Positions 21,562-32,060 of a DNA stretch of 64,000 bases are shown piece by piece (the first letter of the stretch is position 1; each line of letters starts with the position of its first letter). Position numbers and translations under genes: made by a program. The notes beneath the pieces are model-generated. The model was not told the DNA's origin. It saw only the letters and a list, made by a program, of their open reading frames with translations, and did no database searches. Source of the stretch: Icerya purchasi (Eukaryota > Arthropoda > Insecta > Hemiptera > Monophlebidae). The stretch is taken from positions 104,924,893 to 104,988,892 of the forward strand of contig CM077115.1 of assembly GCA_039619475.1 (NCBI GenBank), read 5' to 3'.

Positions 21562-22130
21562 GTCGTGCTAGCCGCAGCAGGTAAATACGGCAGAATGTAG
21601 CTTAGGGGATTAAAAGGGGAAAAATAAACAAAACCGCGCGCGATGAACTGAATGAATGAAGCTAGGACAGAAACAACCGATAAGGAAGGGAACGTGAGAA
21701 CATTGCTACATGGAGTAGAATGGCCAAAATCCAAAAGTTGAGAATAGAAGAGAGAGAACGCTCCAAAGAAAGCAGGGAACATTCGAAGAAAACATGATTG
21801 ACGTCGTACAAAAAAAAAATGAATCGTCGAAGTGAAGAGAACACCGCGAGGAAGAGTCGAGGGAAAAACGATAAAGTGACGAAGGAAGAGGGCTATGACC
21901 AAAACGAAGGCGACATATAGCGGTGATTAGGGAACGAAAAAGAGAAGGAAATTTGTCAAACCAACAGGTGAAAGAAGGCGAAAGCTGAACAAAAAGATAA
22001 ACGGAATTCGGATTGGAGAAAAGAGGAAAAAAGATATCATTCCATAATTTAAAGTGGAACTGTCTGGATATAGGATTAAGGAGGTATTCCGGTATGGAAG
22101 CATAAATTTTGAGTGTTCTTTAGAGCTCAA
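21562..22130 (-). pseudogene. Family J C-terminal fragment, tail to tail with the preceding element
   Basis: The minus strand carries pieces YRNTSLILYPDSSTLNYGM (RNase H to tail linker) and, in another frame, DVNHVFFECSLLSLERSLSS, which is the J hallmark (A/V)NHxFFECxxLSxER. It ends near 21562 with 'ttacctgctgcggctagcac', comparable with the J 3' end 'gtcctgtgctgtcgttccc' at 29 kb. No poly(A) tail remains; the neighbouring plus-strand element stops 20 bases away, so the two 3' ends face each other. Confidence 0.58.
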
Positions 22131-22559
22131 AAAAAAAAAAACAAAAAAAAAAAAAAACGAAAAATATTTTTACCATTCACTAAGATATTTATTGATATCT
22201 TAAAAATATATAAAAAACATTTGGAAAAAGAAAGGGATTGATAGCCAATTTTTAAAGTGAACAGTTGTGCACTCTCGCGTTAAATTATTGCTTTTCAGGT
22301 GTTGCTATAATCTAGTTGTGTATGTGTTAATTTTACCCTTCCTTTTTTTTTTGTTCTGTGTTTCCTAAGAAATTACCTGCTATCGAAGTCGGCTTTTCTT
22401 ATCTATTAAATAGACCAGCGTAGCTCATCGAATAATGGCAGCCCCCGTCCGCAACTGTCGTCCATTAACATGTAGATTGGTAATGCGCCTACGTACGCTA
22501 CAAAAACCCGAGGTAAAATCACCCCGTTAACCTCGTTCGCCTATCCTACCGATAAACAC
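22131..22559. other. A-rich spacer and possible 5' leader of element K
   Basis: Two adjoining A-runs at 22129-22157 separated by single C residues. The stretch 22380-22560 is richer in CpG and may be the untranslated leader or internal promoter of the retrotransposon that follows. No frame is supported. Confidence 0.4.
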
Positions 22560-22616
22560 GGTTTGGTTTTCAACTGTATTCTTAATTACAAAATACGTGA
22601 TTATCTTATTGCAATA

Positions 22617-23160
22617 ATGGACCTGGTAAAGGGACCACAAAATATTATTACTGCTGCCAAGGTAAGCAAAAATCGAATTATTTTACACTTAAAGACACCA
22701 AAATTTGTAGAAGAATTTGTGGTTTTACTATTGAAACAAACTTCATCAAATGTAGAAGGTTGATCAGTCCAACGCAAAAAATCGTGCTCTCTCATGTAAA
22801 ACCGTACCAAACAAAATTCTAGAGCATTACGGAACGGAAGCAGACGAGTCTTTGAGTACTCTCAAAGAGGTTCTAAAACCTCTCGAGGCATCAATCAACA
22901 AAAAATTCGAAGCAAATGAATATCCGCTCCCCGCCACTAATTTTGCTTTATTTGTGGACATGTCTAAAGGAAAAAAGCTGCTCTGGAAATTCAATCAATT
23001 CTTGCCGACGAATTCAAAATTCCTAGCGACTCGATGATTAGTTCACCTCTCTGTAAAGGATAGATCCACAAAAGTGCACCTAACCAAGATTTAGAAAAAG
23101 CTGAAAGAATTGCAGAACTCCAGTACCCCTACGACTGGAGCCCAACCATCTCCTTAGGAA
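22617..23160 (+). pseudogene. Element K ORF1 (nucleic-acid-binding protein), broken
   Basis: Starting at ATG 22617: MDLVKGPQNIITAAKVSKNR and IILHLKTPKFVEEFV, then in the next frame RRLISPTQKIVLSHVKPY, and later YPLPATNFALFVDMSKGKK with a shifted continuation ALEIQSILADEFKIP. The pattern 'GxxNIIxAxxxSxxRIxxxLxxxxxVxEF ... RRLIxPxxxIxxSxVxP' resembles the ORF1 proteins of insect jockey-like elements, which bind the element RNA. That link is from memory of the family, so it is tentative. At least two stops and two frameshifts are present. No CCHC knuckle is visible. Confidence 0.5.
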
Positions 23161-23194
23161 ATATCTATTTTTTTTTTCCAAATGTAAACGAGAT

Positions 23195-26100
23195 ATGGAT
23201 AGATCTCAAATATATATTACATAGCTGGACCTGCAATGGTGTTTATAGGCATCTAGAAGATCTCAAATTAATCCAGTCTATTTACGATCCAACTATAATA
23301 TGTCTGCAGGAAACACATCTTAAGAATAACCAAACCTTAGATCTTCCGAACTGCAATATCATCAAACTGCTCTTCGAACTCGGTATCTGAAGGAGTAAGT
23401 TTAGCCGTTAAAAACTACCTCAATTTCAACCAGCTTCAATTACAGACAACCATACAGGCTGTTGCAGCAACCATATATCATTCATCACCACCCACTATCT
23501 GCTCAATATATTTATCTCCAAGAGATAATATCACCCGAGAAGACATCAGTGAACTCATTTTGGCTCTTCCAAGTCCTTTTCTTATCTGCGGAAATTTAAA
23601 TGCCCATTCCCCATTCTGGGATGGATCATGCTACAACTCTAGAGGAAGAATCATTAAAGAACTTATTTCCAGCTACAATCTCGCTCTGCTACATCCCGAG
23701 GATCCAACGCACTATAACTTTTCTCACAAGACATGGTCAATGTTGGATTTAATTATTACCACCCCAGCCATTCTTAACGCTGTTGAAGTCTTCAACCATG
23801 AAGATCTTGCTGGAAGCGATCATACTCCCGTAATTGTTCATCACGAGCATAGCAAAACTGTATGCCCATCTCAAGACATAAAATACGACTACCGCAAAAC
23901 AAATTGGAAAATATATGGCTCAACCTTTCCACCAGTTGCCAGCATCGAAGCCAGTCAAACTTCAGACACCAAAAATCTCGTCCAATCGTGTACAAATATT
24001 ATTGAAAACCACGCGAACTCCATGACTCCCAAAATTAAACATTTACGTAAAAACGCTGTCCCATGGTGGACCTCAGATTGTTCCGCCGCTATACGTAATA
24101 GAAGAAAAGCATTGGAAAAATTAAAAGCCGCTCTATCTCTGGAAAATCATGTTAATTACCAAAAACTTCGCGCTAAAGCACGATATCCTCTTTAAAACAG
24201 GCCAAACAAATTTCACGGCCGAAATTCGCACAAACTATAAACTGTTTCACCTCTGCCGTAGTCTGGAAAAAAATTCGAGCGCCTGATAAGAAAAATTTTT
24301 CACCAATTCCCCTACTAGTATCAAATTGGATAACTATATCAGCGCAGGCTTAAACGAAATAGCTTCATTGTTCGCGTAATTTGTAGCTTTTCAATCCAGT
24401 AACTTGAATTTCTCATCAGAAGCGCTTAATCACAAAAGAAATCTCGCCTCCGTAAGACTCGATTTCCATTCTGGCAATAAAAAACCTTATAACTGTCTTA
24501 TTACGCTCGAAGAATTACAAAAAAGGTATCAAACAATTGAAACCAACTGCAATCGAACCGGACACCATTCATGCTTACATGCTCCAAATGCCCCTGAACC
24601 AGCTATTCTTATCTTATTATCAATTTGTATTCATATCTGGACAATGAACACGATCCCTAACTCATTTCCGATCCCAAAACCAAATAAAAATCCAATGTTA
24701 TTAGACAGTTACAGACCTATTTCGCTTACTAGTGTTCTGTGTAAACTCCTGGAACGGATCATAAACACACAAATGCAATGGCTCGTCGAATCTAACAACC
24801 TCCTGGCCGAATCACAATGCGGATTTCGAACGAGCAGATCAGCGATCGACCAACTGCTATTTCTCAAACAGTCCATTCAAACATCATTTATTCGTAAAAA
24901 TCAACTACTGGCAATATTCTTTGACATATTCGAAGCCTTCGACAATACTTGGAAAGAAAAAATTCTAAAAACTCTTCACGGCTGGGGAGTTCGCGATCAC
25001 CTAGCATACTTTGTTGAAAATTTCCTATCGAGTCGCAAATTTCATATCCGACTAGGCTCAGTTACATCAACTCCTCATGGGCTGCAGAACGGTGTCCCTC
25101 AGGGCTCCGTTTTCAGCCGTTCCTCTTCAACATTGCCATAAACGACATTCCGGAACAAATACATCCGCCTGTCCAATGCTCCTTATTTGCAGACGACCTA
25201 GCTATATTCATCTCCCGTTTGGTCCTATCCCTCGGAACATCAATACTACAGGAAACAGTCGACAGATTACAAGCTTGGTCAGTCCACAACGGCTTCAATT
25301 TCTCCAACACGAAAACAACGGCTATTTATTTCTGCAGAGTTTGCCGCTGTAGTTATGAAATTTCAGTCCAACTAAACAACGTAACCATTTCATCATCAGA
25401 TACCGTAAAATATATAGGAATAATAATTTTGGATGAAAAACTTACAACTAAAACAGACTGCACCAAAAAACTAAATTTAATACGTAAACTGGCTAGCACA
25501 TTGTACGGCTCAGATTGTTCCTTCTTATTGAAAATCTACCTAGTACTGGTTAAATCGAGGCTCAACTATAGCGCTCTAATCTACTCTTCGGCTAATTAAA
25601 ATATCATCAACTCACTCAATCATTGCTGCGAGACTCGCTATTGGCGCTTTTCCTGCTTCTCCATCTGTTAGCATTCTTTGTGAAGATAGTATTCCTCCTC
25701 TCGATATTTACCGAGACCGGACCATTTCAAACACGTGGATTCGTCTTAAGTGGTCGGTCAACTTTCCTTCGTTGAACTCGCTTCGACCACCACCTCATAC
25801 ATTGGTGCCCATTCTCTATAAGCAAGTCGCAGAAATCTTAGATTCGATGCAATTCACTTTACCGCCGACATATCAACTAACCATAGAGCATCAACACACT
25901 TCCATCGGTAAACTTGCATCTCGACATAGATCTTCAATTCCAGCAATTCTCAAAAACAGAAACATGTCCTAGCATTTTACGTTCCGCATATCAATGCATG
26001 ATCAGCAAATATGACAGTTGCAAATTAGTTTTTACTGACGGCTCCAAAACATCTCAAGGAACAGTTTGTGGAATAGCATCCGACAAAAAAATTATTCTCC

Positions 26101-26803
26101 GCTACTCTCTTCCGGCACTATTCACTATTTTTTCGGCAGAACTATTTTTTTATGTATAAAACTTGCAATAGAAAATGTCATTAATTTCCGATCCTCACTC
26201 CTCACACTTCATACATACAGACACTCATTAAATGCGATCACATTCATTCAAAAATACAACTCTCTTCACCAACACCCAATAGCCAAGGAAATTATTCGCA
26301 CTCTTTGTAGTACATATACCCGTGTTTCGTTCGCATGGATCCCATCACACGTTAGGATCCAGAGGAATTCATTCGCAGATGCTGCGGCAAAAGAAGGCTC
26401 ATTGTTCTTTCCGGTACCGAACACTGAAATTCCGTCAATGGATCTGAAGGCTCACATAGTTCAAAAATCACTTCAAACATGGCAAAAACAGTGGACCAAC
26501 ATCCTAAACACGAATAAGCTGTGCTCAATTCGAGATACTATTCGGCCATGGAAAACCTGTGATTATCTAGCAATCGAAGGAATGAAATCGTTGTCACAAG
26601 ACTCCGCCTAGGTCACTCCAAAATCACTCATAGTCACCTCCTGTCTAAAAAAACCTATTAAACTGTGTTCCAATTGTAATTCATTTACTCGTCCGCTGTC
26701 CCACCTATAATTTATACCGAGCGAAATCCTGTCTGATCGCCACGACAAAATTGAACGCCTCTTACGTTTTCTCGAGACCACTAACGTATTCCACTCCGTC
26801 TAA
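23195..26803 (+). pseudogene. Element K ORF2: endonuclease, reverse transcriptase, RNase H, broken
   Basis: Endonuclease: WTCNGVYRHLEDLKL, IICLQETHLKNNQ (QETH), FLICGNLNAHSPFW (normally GDFNAH; the Asp is Asn here) and EDLAGSDHTPVIV (SDH). Reverse transcriptase: FPIPKPNKNP, SYRPISLTSVLCKLLERI, CGFRTSRSAIDQL, FFDIFEAFDNTW (motif A Asp kept), LQNGVPQGSVFS (motif B) and, one base out of frame, QCSLFADDLAIFI (motif C FADD kept). RNase H: CKLVFTDGSKTSQGT (first Asp), FSAEL (Glu) and FAWIPSHVRIQRNSFADAAA (final Asp region). Tail: VVTRLRLGHSKITHSHLL and CSNCNSF...H, with the stop at 26801. Frameshifts occur near 23385, 25118, 24195-24400 and 26580, with several stops. It would have copied its RNA at a nicked target site. 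Confidence 0.87.
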
Positions 26804-26890
26804 CTCTTATCTTATCCGTGCCTCTGGACTGGGCGGCAGTATACGGCACGCTAATCAAAGCAGAAGAAGAAGAAGAAGAAAAAGAATAAT

Positions 26891-27351
26891 TAAAATTTAA
26901 AAAGTTATAAGTTGGTAAAGATGGGGTAAAAAAAAAGGAGGTGTTCTGGTTGACACGATTACCGCCCTTCTGGTCATCTAAAATAAAATTTAGAAACCGA
27001 TTTTTAATCAGTAAGAATGTCGTTATAGTTCCTGTTCAAGTGAAAACGAATTCTTTTTTTTTCCCCCATAAAATGGCGGTCGTCTGAAGAATAAAATACA
27101 TTTTTTGACTTTTTTTTTATTATTTTTAATTATTTTAAATAGTAAAAAACATAATTTTGGTACAAGAGTGGTAGGGGCGATAGAAGGTTATATATTCAGG
27201 TTTGGTACAAAATTTGAAGTAAATTGGTTAAATAGAACTTGAGACATCATGTCAACCATATTGAAAAAAGTAGTTTTGAGAAAAACGCTTTTAAAATTCT
27301 AAGAAATTTTTAGGCAGTTCTAAGTTGTAGAATGATGTAGGTTACATTTTG
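26891..27351 (-). other. 3' flank of MULE copy 2
   Basis: AT-rich, non-coding. The stretch 'tagttttgagaaaaacgctt' (27270-27290) is shared, diverged, with the flank of MULE copy 1 near 970-995. Poly-T at 27050-27063 and 27109-27118. The outer end could not be fixed. Confidence 0.5.
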
Positions 27352-27625
27352 TTAATCGGCGATTTGTGGTTCATAGTGCGTGCCTTCTTTGACTCCAAAA
27401 ACGAAATTTTCGGAAACTCGTTCTGATTTACGAGCATTCCTAGCTTCCTTAAGAAGCATCAGAAGCTCGATGCTCGAAGCGCTCAATAGCGAACGTATAA
27501 CCTTCGGGACCAATAGAAATTCCCATGACATTGATCATTTTTAAAATTGGTAAGAAGCCTTCATTGAAAATGCAAACAGCCGTATTATAATTTGCGATTT
27601 CAATTGTCCGTGTTCCTGCATGTAT
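27352..27625 (-). pseudogene. Mutator-like transposase C-terminal fragment, copy 2
   Basis: The minus strand reads AGTRTIEIANYNTAVCIFNE and LPILKMINVMGISIGPEGYT, then, after a break, LKEARNARKSERVSENF and EGTHYEPQIAD with the stop at 27352. It aligns with copy 1 (DIATDVAACVCNNG..., MKIMEVLQLPTG..., LYGVSIAD) and with the family ending (L)YGxGIAD. Only the last hundred or so residues remain; the zinc region and DDE core are absent. It lies directly after element K, so K may have landed at its edge. Confidence 0.62.
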
Positions 27626-28412
27626 GAAAATCTGATTTTAACGGGATTTTCACAATCTTTCTTCAACTTGATGTTAGTCGATACGCAGTACGGATATGCT
27701 CAGATACGTATTATTGTCTCAGTTTTCGACTACTACTATTCAGACAGCAACGCAGTCTCTACCAGATTTGACTGTTCTTACGAGCGTGGACGGGGATTTT
27801 TGGTTCTGGCCGAGAAGCATCCTTAACGGAACCATGTAGCGACCGCAAATTAGAACAATATTTGAGAGATCGCGAAAATATCAGGGAATATTTTCTAGCT
27901 TGAACACTATCAAAAGATAACGCTACAAGTATACCGAATAATCCGTCCCACATTTCACATACAAAAATTAAAATGAACACTCAAAACGATTTATTTTCAA
28001 ACTGTCAGCAGCATACGCATATTTACGTTTCGTGAAGATTGAATCTAAATTGAGCTGAACTGAACACTGAACACGAAAAGGGTTTTAAAAAAATACGCTA
28101 CTCCGACCTTCGGTTAATCGATTATTAAGTGTTTAAGGTTATACCAATATTTATACATTTATGCAATGTCAACATACGAAAAATGGTCGGATCCAGCGTA
28201 ATGGGTTTAGTTACTGCGCTACACTACAATAGCTATAACTGTAAATCAGTGGAATTTTAAAAAGTATTTAGTATTTGCTACTGAGCATTTGTAATTAAGG
28301 AAAAAAATAGTCGCCTGTCCTAAAAGTGACAAATTAGTATTTTGTTAATTTTATAATATCGTATTACCAGGCTTACTGCGAAAACCTTTTAACCACCTCA
28401 AATGGCAAGAAT
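27626..28412. other. Spacer, nothing recognised
   Basis: Short frames only (68 and 73 codons on opposite strands at 27620-27980). I see no further Mutator-like motifs here and no other element. Confidence 0.4.
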
Positions 28413-29058
28413 ATGAAGAAGTCATTTTATTCATTAAGAAGGACCTTTAATAATGTAAATGGTCGTTTCATAGGCAGATTTTCTTCCCAAAGTCTTTACT
28501 CTCTCTCTTTTCGTTCTCACCGTGACTTTTGGACTGATCTCTATCCGTCCTTTTTTTCCAACCCTGACTCCTTTTACCGTACCTTACAGCCTTCTCCATC
28601 CGTTTCTCCTTGATTTAACAATTTTCCTAATATTAGGCGTTCTGTCACTTCTTCCATAGTTCGCCTTCGTTTTAATCATAGTCTGCTCCCGGCTTCTCGT
28701 TTCCGCTTTGCTCTTGTTCAATCTTCTTCTTGGTGTCCCTTTCATCCTCCTACCTTAAATGTCACCTGTGACGCAAACCACGTACTACTTTGCTTCATTT
28801 CTACAGAACGCGCCATCTTTTATTCCAATTTGCTTAGCCTTGGCCTCCCTACTCCTTACAGTGTGCCCTCTATATTCTCGCTTTTCCATCTCCTTCTGTT
28901 GTTCCCTTGTTGAAGCCGCCTTCATTTCTTCTGTCTCTAATCGTTTCTCGATATAACCCGTCGTTACATATGTCTTTCTATTCTTCTAATCTTTTGTGTT
29001 GGGTAAATGTCCTGTGCTGTCGTTCCCATAATTTAAAAAAAAAAACAAAAAAAATTCT
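28413..29058 (+). pseudogene. Family J 3' end with A-rich tail (plus strand)
   Basis: The plus strand is open from 28413 except for one TGA at 28611: SLRRTFNNVNGRFIGRFSSQ, FWTDLYPSFFSNPDSFYRTL, then SVTSSIVRLRFNHSLLPASR, WCPFHPP, CDANHVLLCFISTERAIFYS and NLLSLGLP, after which a frameshift leads to ILAFPSPSVVPLL. This is the stretch from the end of RNase H through the terminal Cys/His region of ORF2. The 3' untranslated end 'gtcctgtgctgtcgttccc' is followed by an A-rich tail at 29033-29054. The sequence 28800-28980 is nearly identical, in reverse complement, to 54230-54370, so this pair of copies belongs to one subfamily. Confidence 0.68.
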
Positions 29059-29188
29059 TTAATGTAACACACAAATCTAAATCTGATGACAATTTGTTCT
29101 GCGCTAGACGTTACTTCAAATTGATAAAAGCACTGTAATTCACCCCATCTCTATTAACATTAAATAAAAGTAAATAAATCAAATTAAT

Positions 29189-29222
29189 TCGACATGTTTC
29201 GCGGTCTCATGCTCCATTATTT
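29189..29222 (-). other. 'GAAACATGTC' foldback motif, possible degenerate ribozyme core
   Basis: On the minus strand 'atggagcatgagaccgcgaa' runs on into 'acatgtcg'. The same arrangement (ggagc...gact/ccgaaacatgtc) appears twice at 34.3 kb. The relation to hammerhead ribozymes of Penelope-like elements is a guess; see the findings. Confidence 0.3.
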
Positions 29223-29309
29223 TGTTTATTACTAATGATAACATTTAAATCATCGATTACTATTAAGGACTAAAAAGATTATTATAATATACGTACATAC
29301 ATATATACA

Positions 29310-29926
29310 TATATTGAGACAGATTCGCTATTTGTAACGCTATCTCTTGACGGTGTTCGAGTCGGAAAATATTTTCGCGGTAAAGTCATTAATTCACGAT
29401 TTATCGAATATCGTTCGGTTTTGCATCGCTGCATTGTCTTGTCAAGGATGCTTATTCGGCTGAAACCGAAAAATCCCGTGCATAGTCGTACATACGGTTG
29501 CGCCGGGATAGAAGACTGCTTTAGCGTCGAGGAGTTAGTGGTTGAAAGTTGGGACAGTGACATGTGCCGGCGGGAGAAGCGCAGTCATGCCGTATGCCGA
29601 GTAACACCGAGTCAAGGGAAGATTGTAGAAAAATTCCGCGAAAATCAGGCACAGTAGCTATTCTTCTAGAAACTTTTGCCTATTCTCTGTTAATTTGTCA
29701 CGTCACACATTGTGTCAGTTGTTGATCGTCAATCATCGTTGCATAAGCCGTTTAGTTGTTACATCACCGTTTTTACGTGTAATTTAAGCACCATGCCATG
29801 GATTCGAGCCGTTTTATGTTTATTCAATTACATTGGAAAATTGATATCAAAGATCGGATTCATAAAAAATAATGCCCGTAAAAGGAACACCGAAAAAGGG
29901 ACTCGAAAAGTGAATCTATATTAAAA
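29310..29926 (+). mobile_element. LTR-like block, copy 2
   Basis: Matches 18120-18620 in the same orientation (landmarks listed there), and like it is CpG-richer than the flanks. It ends at an AT-rich step (tatattaaaa) followed by TGGCGCTCCGAAAGAGGGA. Block plus primer-site motif plus a downstream coiled-coil frame is the expected order for LTR, primer-binding site and gag. The LTR start (TG) and a 3' LTR are not identified. Small open frames in both directions (78-93 codons) are shadows of its even composition. Confidence 0.42.
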
Positions 29927-30062
29927 TGGCGCTCCGAAAGAGGGAATAGACTCAATTTATATCAAGTGGCCCTAACCAAGGACTCGAAGAAGTCGTAATT
30001 CACACGAAAGCCTGAATTTGTATCAAATGGCGTCCCCCCGAACCGAGGGCACGAATTAGAAG
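29927..30062 (+). repeat. Three tandem primer-binding-site-like motifs
   Basis: TGGCGCTCCGAAAGAGGGA (29927), TGGCCCTAACCAAGGACTCG (29967) and TGGCGTCCCCCCGAACCGAG followed by GGCAC (30029) each resemble TGGCGCCCGAACAGGGAC or TGGCGCCCAACCAGGGAC, the tRNA-Lys-type primer site. Each is preceded by (t)at(c/t)aa(a/g), and the first two are followed by similar 'gactc/actcgaa' words. The unit is about 40-62 bases. The single motif after LTR-like copy 1 (19061) matches the third unit best. Confidence 0.45.
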
Positions 30063-30275
30063 ACATTGTGCGTGTGCGCGGACCCTGGAAAAGTTGAAAA
30101 AAAAAAAATCGATAAGTCATTACATTTTATATTTCTTTTACATATCGTATTTATTCTCTTATATATGTATTCGTCAGTCAGTCGGTGTTTGTCTTGATAT
30201 TATTTTAATTTGTGTTTTTTTGTTTTTAGGTTATCTATTATTTGTCCGGTCAAAATTTTAGTAAATTAACATAAA

Positions 30276-30578
30276 ATGGAAAGGGATCAGGTGGCAGGGA
30301 TCACAATGCAACAACGACAGTGTCGTGACTCCGCTACACTGTCCTTTTTAGAATTTTTCAAAATACTGAATGATAAATTAGATAAATTATTCGAAGAGCA
30401 GAACAAAAAATTAGATAAATTATTCGATAAGCAAAACGAAATATTAGATAAAAAAGTCAATGGATTAAAAGAAGAAATAAAAAGCGAAATAAAAAAGCGA
30501 TAATAATAACAATGATATATAATTAATAGGAATAATGATAATAATAGTGATATTGTTAACAATAACGAGGTTATAAAA

Positions 30579-30610
<32 letters not shown>

Positions 30611-30799
30611 AGATCTTACAAAGAAAACTGAAATAAACAACGTAAAAAAATTAAAGAACAAAACCGAGACACGTCGCAAGAGGCATCGGAAAAATAAAAT
30701 AGGAAAACAGGGTGGAAAAAGAAATAAAAAACTAAAATGGATAAGGGAAAAATGTACCGAAAGGAAAAAAACAGTTAAACCCACGAGTAAAAAAACTTA
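30276..30799 (+). pseudogene. Coiled-coil, Lys-rich frame; possible gag start of the LTR element
   Basis: ATG at 30276 opens 75 codons: after an 18-residue head comes LEFFKILNDKLDKLFEEQNK and KLDKLFDKQNEILDKKVNGL, a heptad-like repeat (DKLDKLFEEQNKK) predicted to be coiled coil. It ends EEIKSEIKKR before TAA. The same frame, after four nearby stops and an (AAT)n tract, stays open to 30799 with a very basic stretch ETRRKRHRKNKIGKQGGKR. N-terminal coiled coil plus basic region, 250 bases past primer-site motifs, suggests an LTR-retrotransposon gag N-terminus. No capsid or zinc-knuckle motif is seen, so this is inference only. The antisense 165-codon frame is a shadow. Confidence 0.35.
30580..30609. 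repeat. (AAT)n microsatellite
   Basis: About ten AAT units within the Asn-rich stretch of the coiled-coil frame. Confidence 0.9.
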
Positions 30800-31539
30800 A
30801 AAATAACCCCTAAACGAAGTCAGATATTAAAACCGAAGTTAATAATTTAATGCCCGTAAAGGTAAGAAGATATTTTAAGGTAAATAATTCTCGTCAAAAG
30901 GGACACGGCTCCCGTTGCGGTTTCCGGTGCTGGAGGAGGTATCGTCGAAAGTAATTAAGAAATCACGAGATTAGCCGTTTTCCTGGATTTGTCGCAACAT
31001 TGTGTGGAAATTAACGCGAAATAAATTAAACTAAATGTTTAAATGTGTTATAAGAATAACCCTACTAAACCCGGAAGTTAAATAGTTTACCTAGTCCGGA
31101 ACATTGTCGACCTACGGCCTGCACTCCGATTACGAGACTATTTTCGGTGTATTGCATATTTGTTCGCTTATTTATTCTTTCTATGGTTTTTCTCGGTATC
31201 CGCTATTTCGATGTACTCGACGATTTAGGCGCGACGGACGATGTGGACGACATATCCCGTGATGCGATTTGATTCATAATTGAATATATGTTACACGAAA
31301 AAAAAACAAAAAACGATTAGCGATATGGTTTTCTCGCGTGTCCGATGAATATTGGCCCATCGTTCGAGTGAATAACCGTTCGTGGATACTGTTCTTGCGA
31401 TTTGCCTTGTCGATGTGTCCGATTATGAGCCATACTGCGCTCGTGCGTCAGTTCGGAGGTAGGCAGGACTACGCGACGAGGTAACAATTACGGTATATAC
31501 TTAATTTATTTCGTGCCGATGTTGTGTTCTCGTTTGCGT
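30800..31539. other. Spacer, CpG-rich from about 30.9 kb, no gene called
   Basis: 30890-30955 encodes a short Arg/Cys-rich segment (GHGSRCGFRCWRRYRRK) in a frame without a long continuation. 31090-31480 is rich in CpG (cgacgg, acgatg, cgtcg). Possibly internal sequence of the LTR element; not identified. Confidence 0.35.
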
Positions 31540-32060
31540 ACGCGGTTCGGATGACAATTTGCGATTTTTGCTTGTCGTCCGACGATTTGCGACTTTTATA
31601 TGGTTACGCGACGCGTGATTTTTCCCGCTGTCCGACCTTTATTGAAATAACCTGGATGTGTCTTTGCGCCTGGCGTTTGGTTATGTTTTTAGATGTTGTC
31701 GGCGTTTTCAAATTTCGTTGTTCGGCCGACGATTTGCGATTTTCTGGTTATAGTCGTGCAATTTGCGATTTTCCGGTTATCGTAGTGCGATTTGCGATTT
31801 TTTGTTATCGTCCGACGATACTCTTTAACCCTGCCTACTGTCAGGTGAAATATTGTTTATTTTCCCGATTTTGTTTACTCGTCCGACGATTTGCGATTTT
31901 CCGATTATCGTCGTGCGATTTGCGATTGCCGCCGATCCGCCAACGATTTCCGATTTTTTTGTTTATCGTCCAATATTTTCAGTTTGTCAAATCGGTCGAC
32001 GATTTTGTTTGTTTTGTCCGTTCCATTACGATTTTATTGTAGTTGGACGATTTCTATATT
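31540..32060. repeat. Degenerate minisatellite, unit about 26-30 bp (cgtccgacgatttgcgattt)
   Basis: The word CGACGATTTGCGATTTT or a close variant (TGCGATTTGCGATT, CGACGATTTGCGACTT) recurs at about 31557, 31578, 31727, 31757, 31787, 31884, 31910 and 31940, commonly followed by (c)cggttatcgt(c/a)g. Spacing is irregular. All three plus-strand frames stay partly open because the unit lacks stops (SSDDLRL-, TICDF-, VRFAI-type translations), so the 172- and 136-codon frames here are a repeat artefact. Confidence 0.6.

Larger units (their letters stand above)
22560..26890 (+). mobile_element. Element K: nearly full-length jockey-like non-LTR retrotransposon, inactive
   Basis: Order on the plus strand: decayed ORF1 (22617-23160), ORF2 with endonuclease, reverse transcriptase and RNase H plus Cys/His tail (23195-26803), a short 3' untranslated part, and a terminal (GAA)n/A-rich stretch at 26867-26887 in place of a plain poly(A). 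This two-ORF plan without LTRs, with an APE-type endonuclease at the N-terminus of ORF2, is that of the jockey/I group. The exact 5' end is not visible. Frames are broken by many single-base changes, but the catalytic FADD is still readable. Confidence 0.87.

Noticed and set aside
29927..29945. Primer-binding-site-like motif as evidence of a retrovirus
   Set aside because: The site type is shared by ordinary insect LTR retrotransposons, and no envelope or polymerase sequence is present.
30287..30784. 165-codon minus-strand Leu/Phe/Ser-rich frame that looks like a membrane protein
   Set aside because: It is the complement of the Lys/Asn/Glu-rich coiled-coil frame and (AAT)n tract; hydrophobicity is a base-composition effect.
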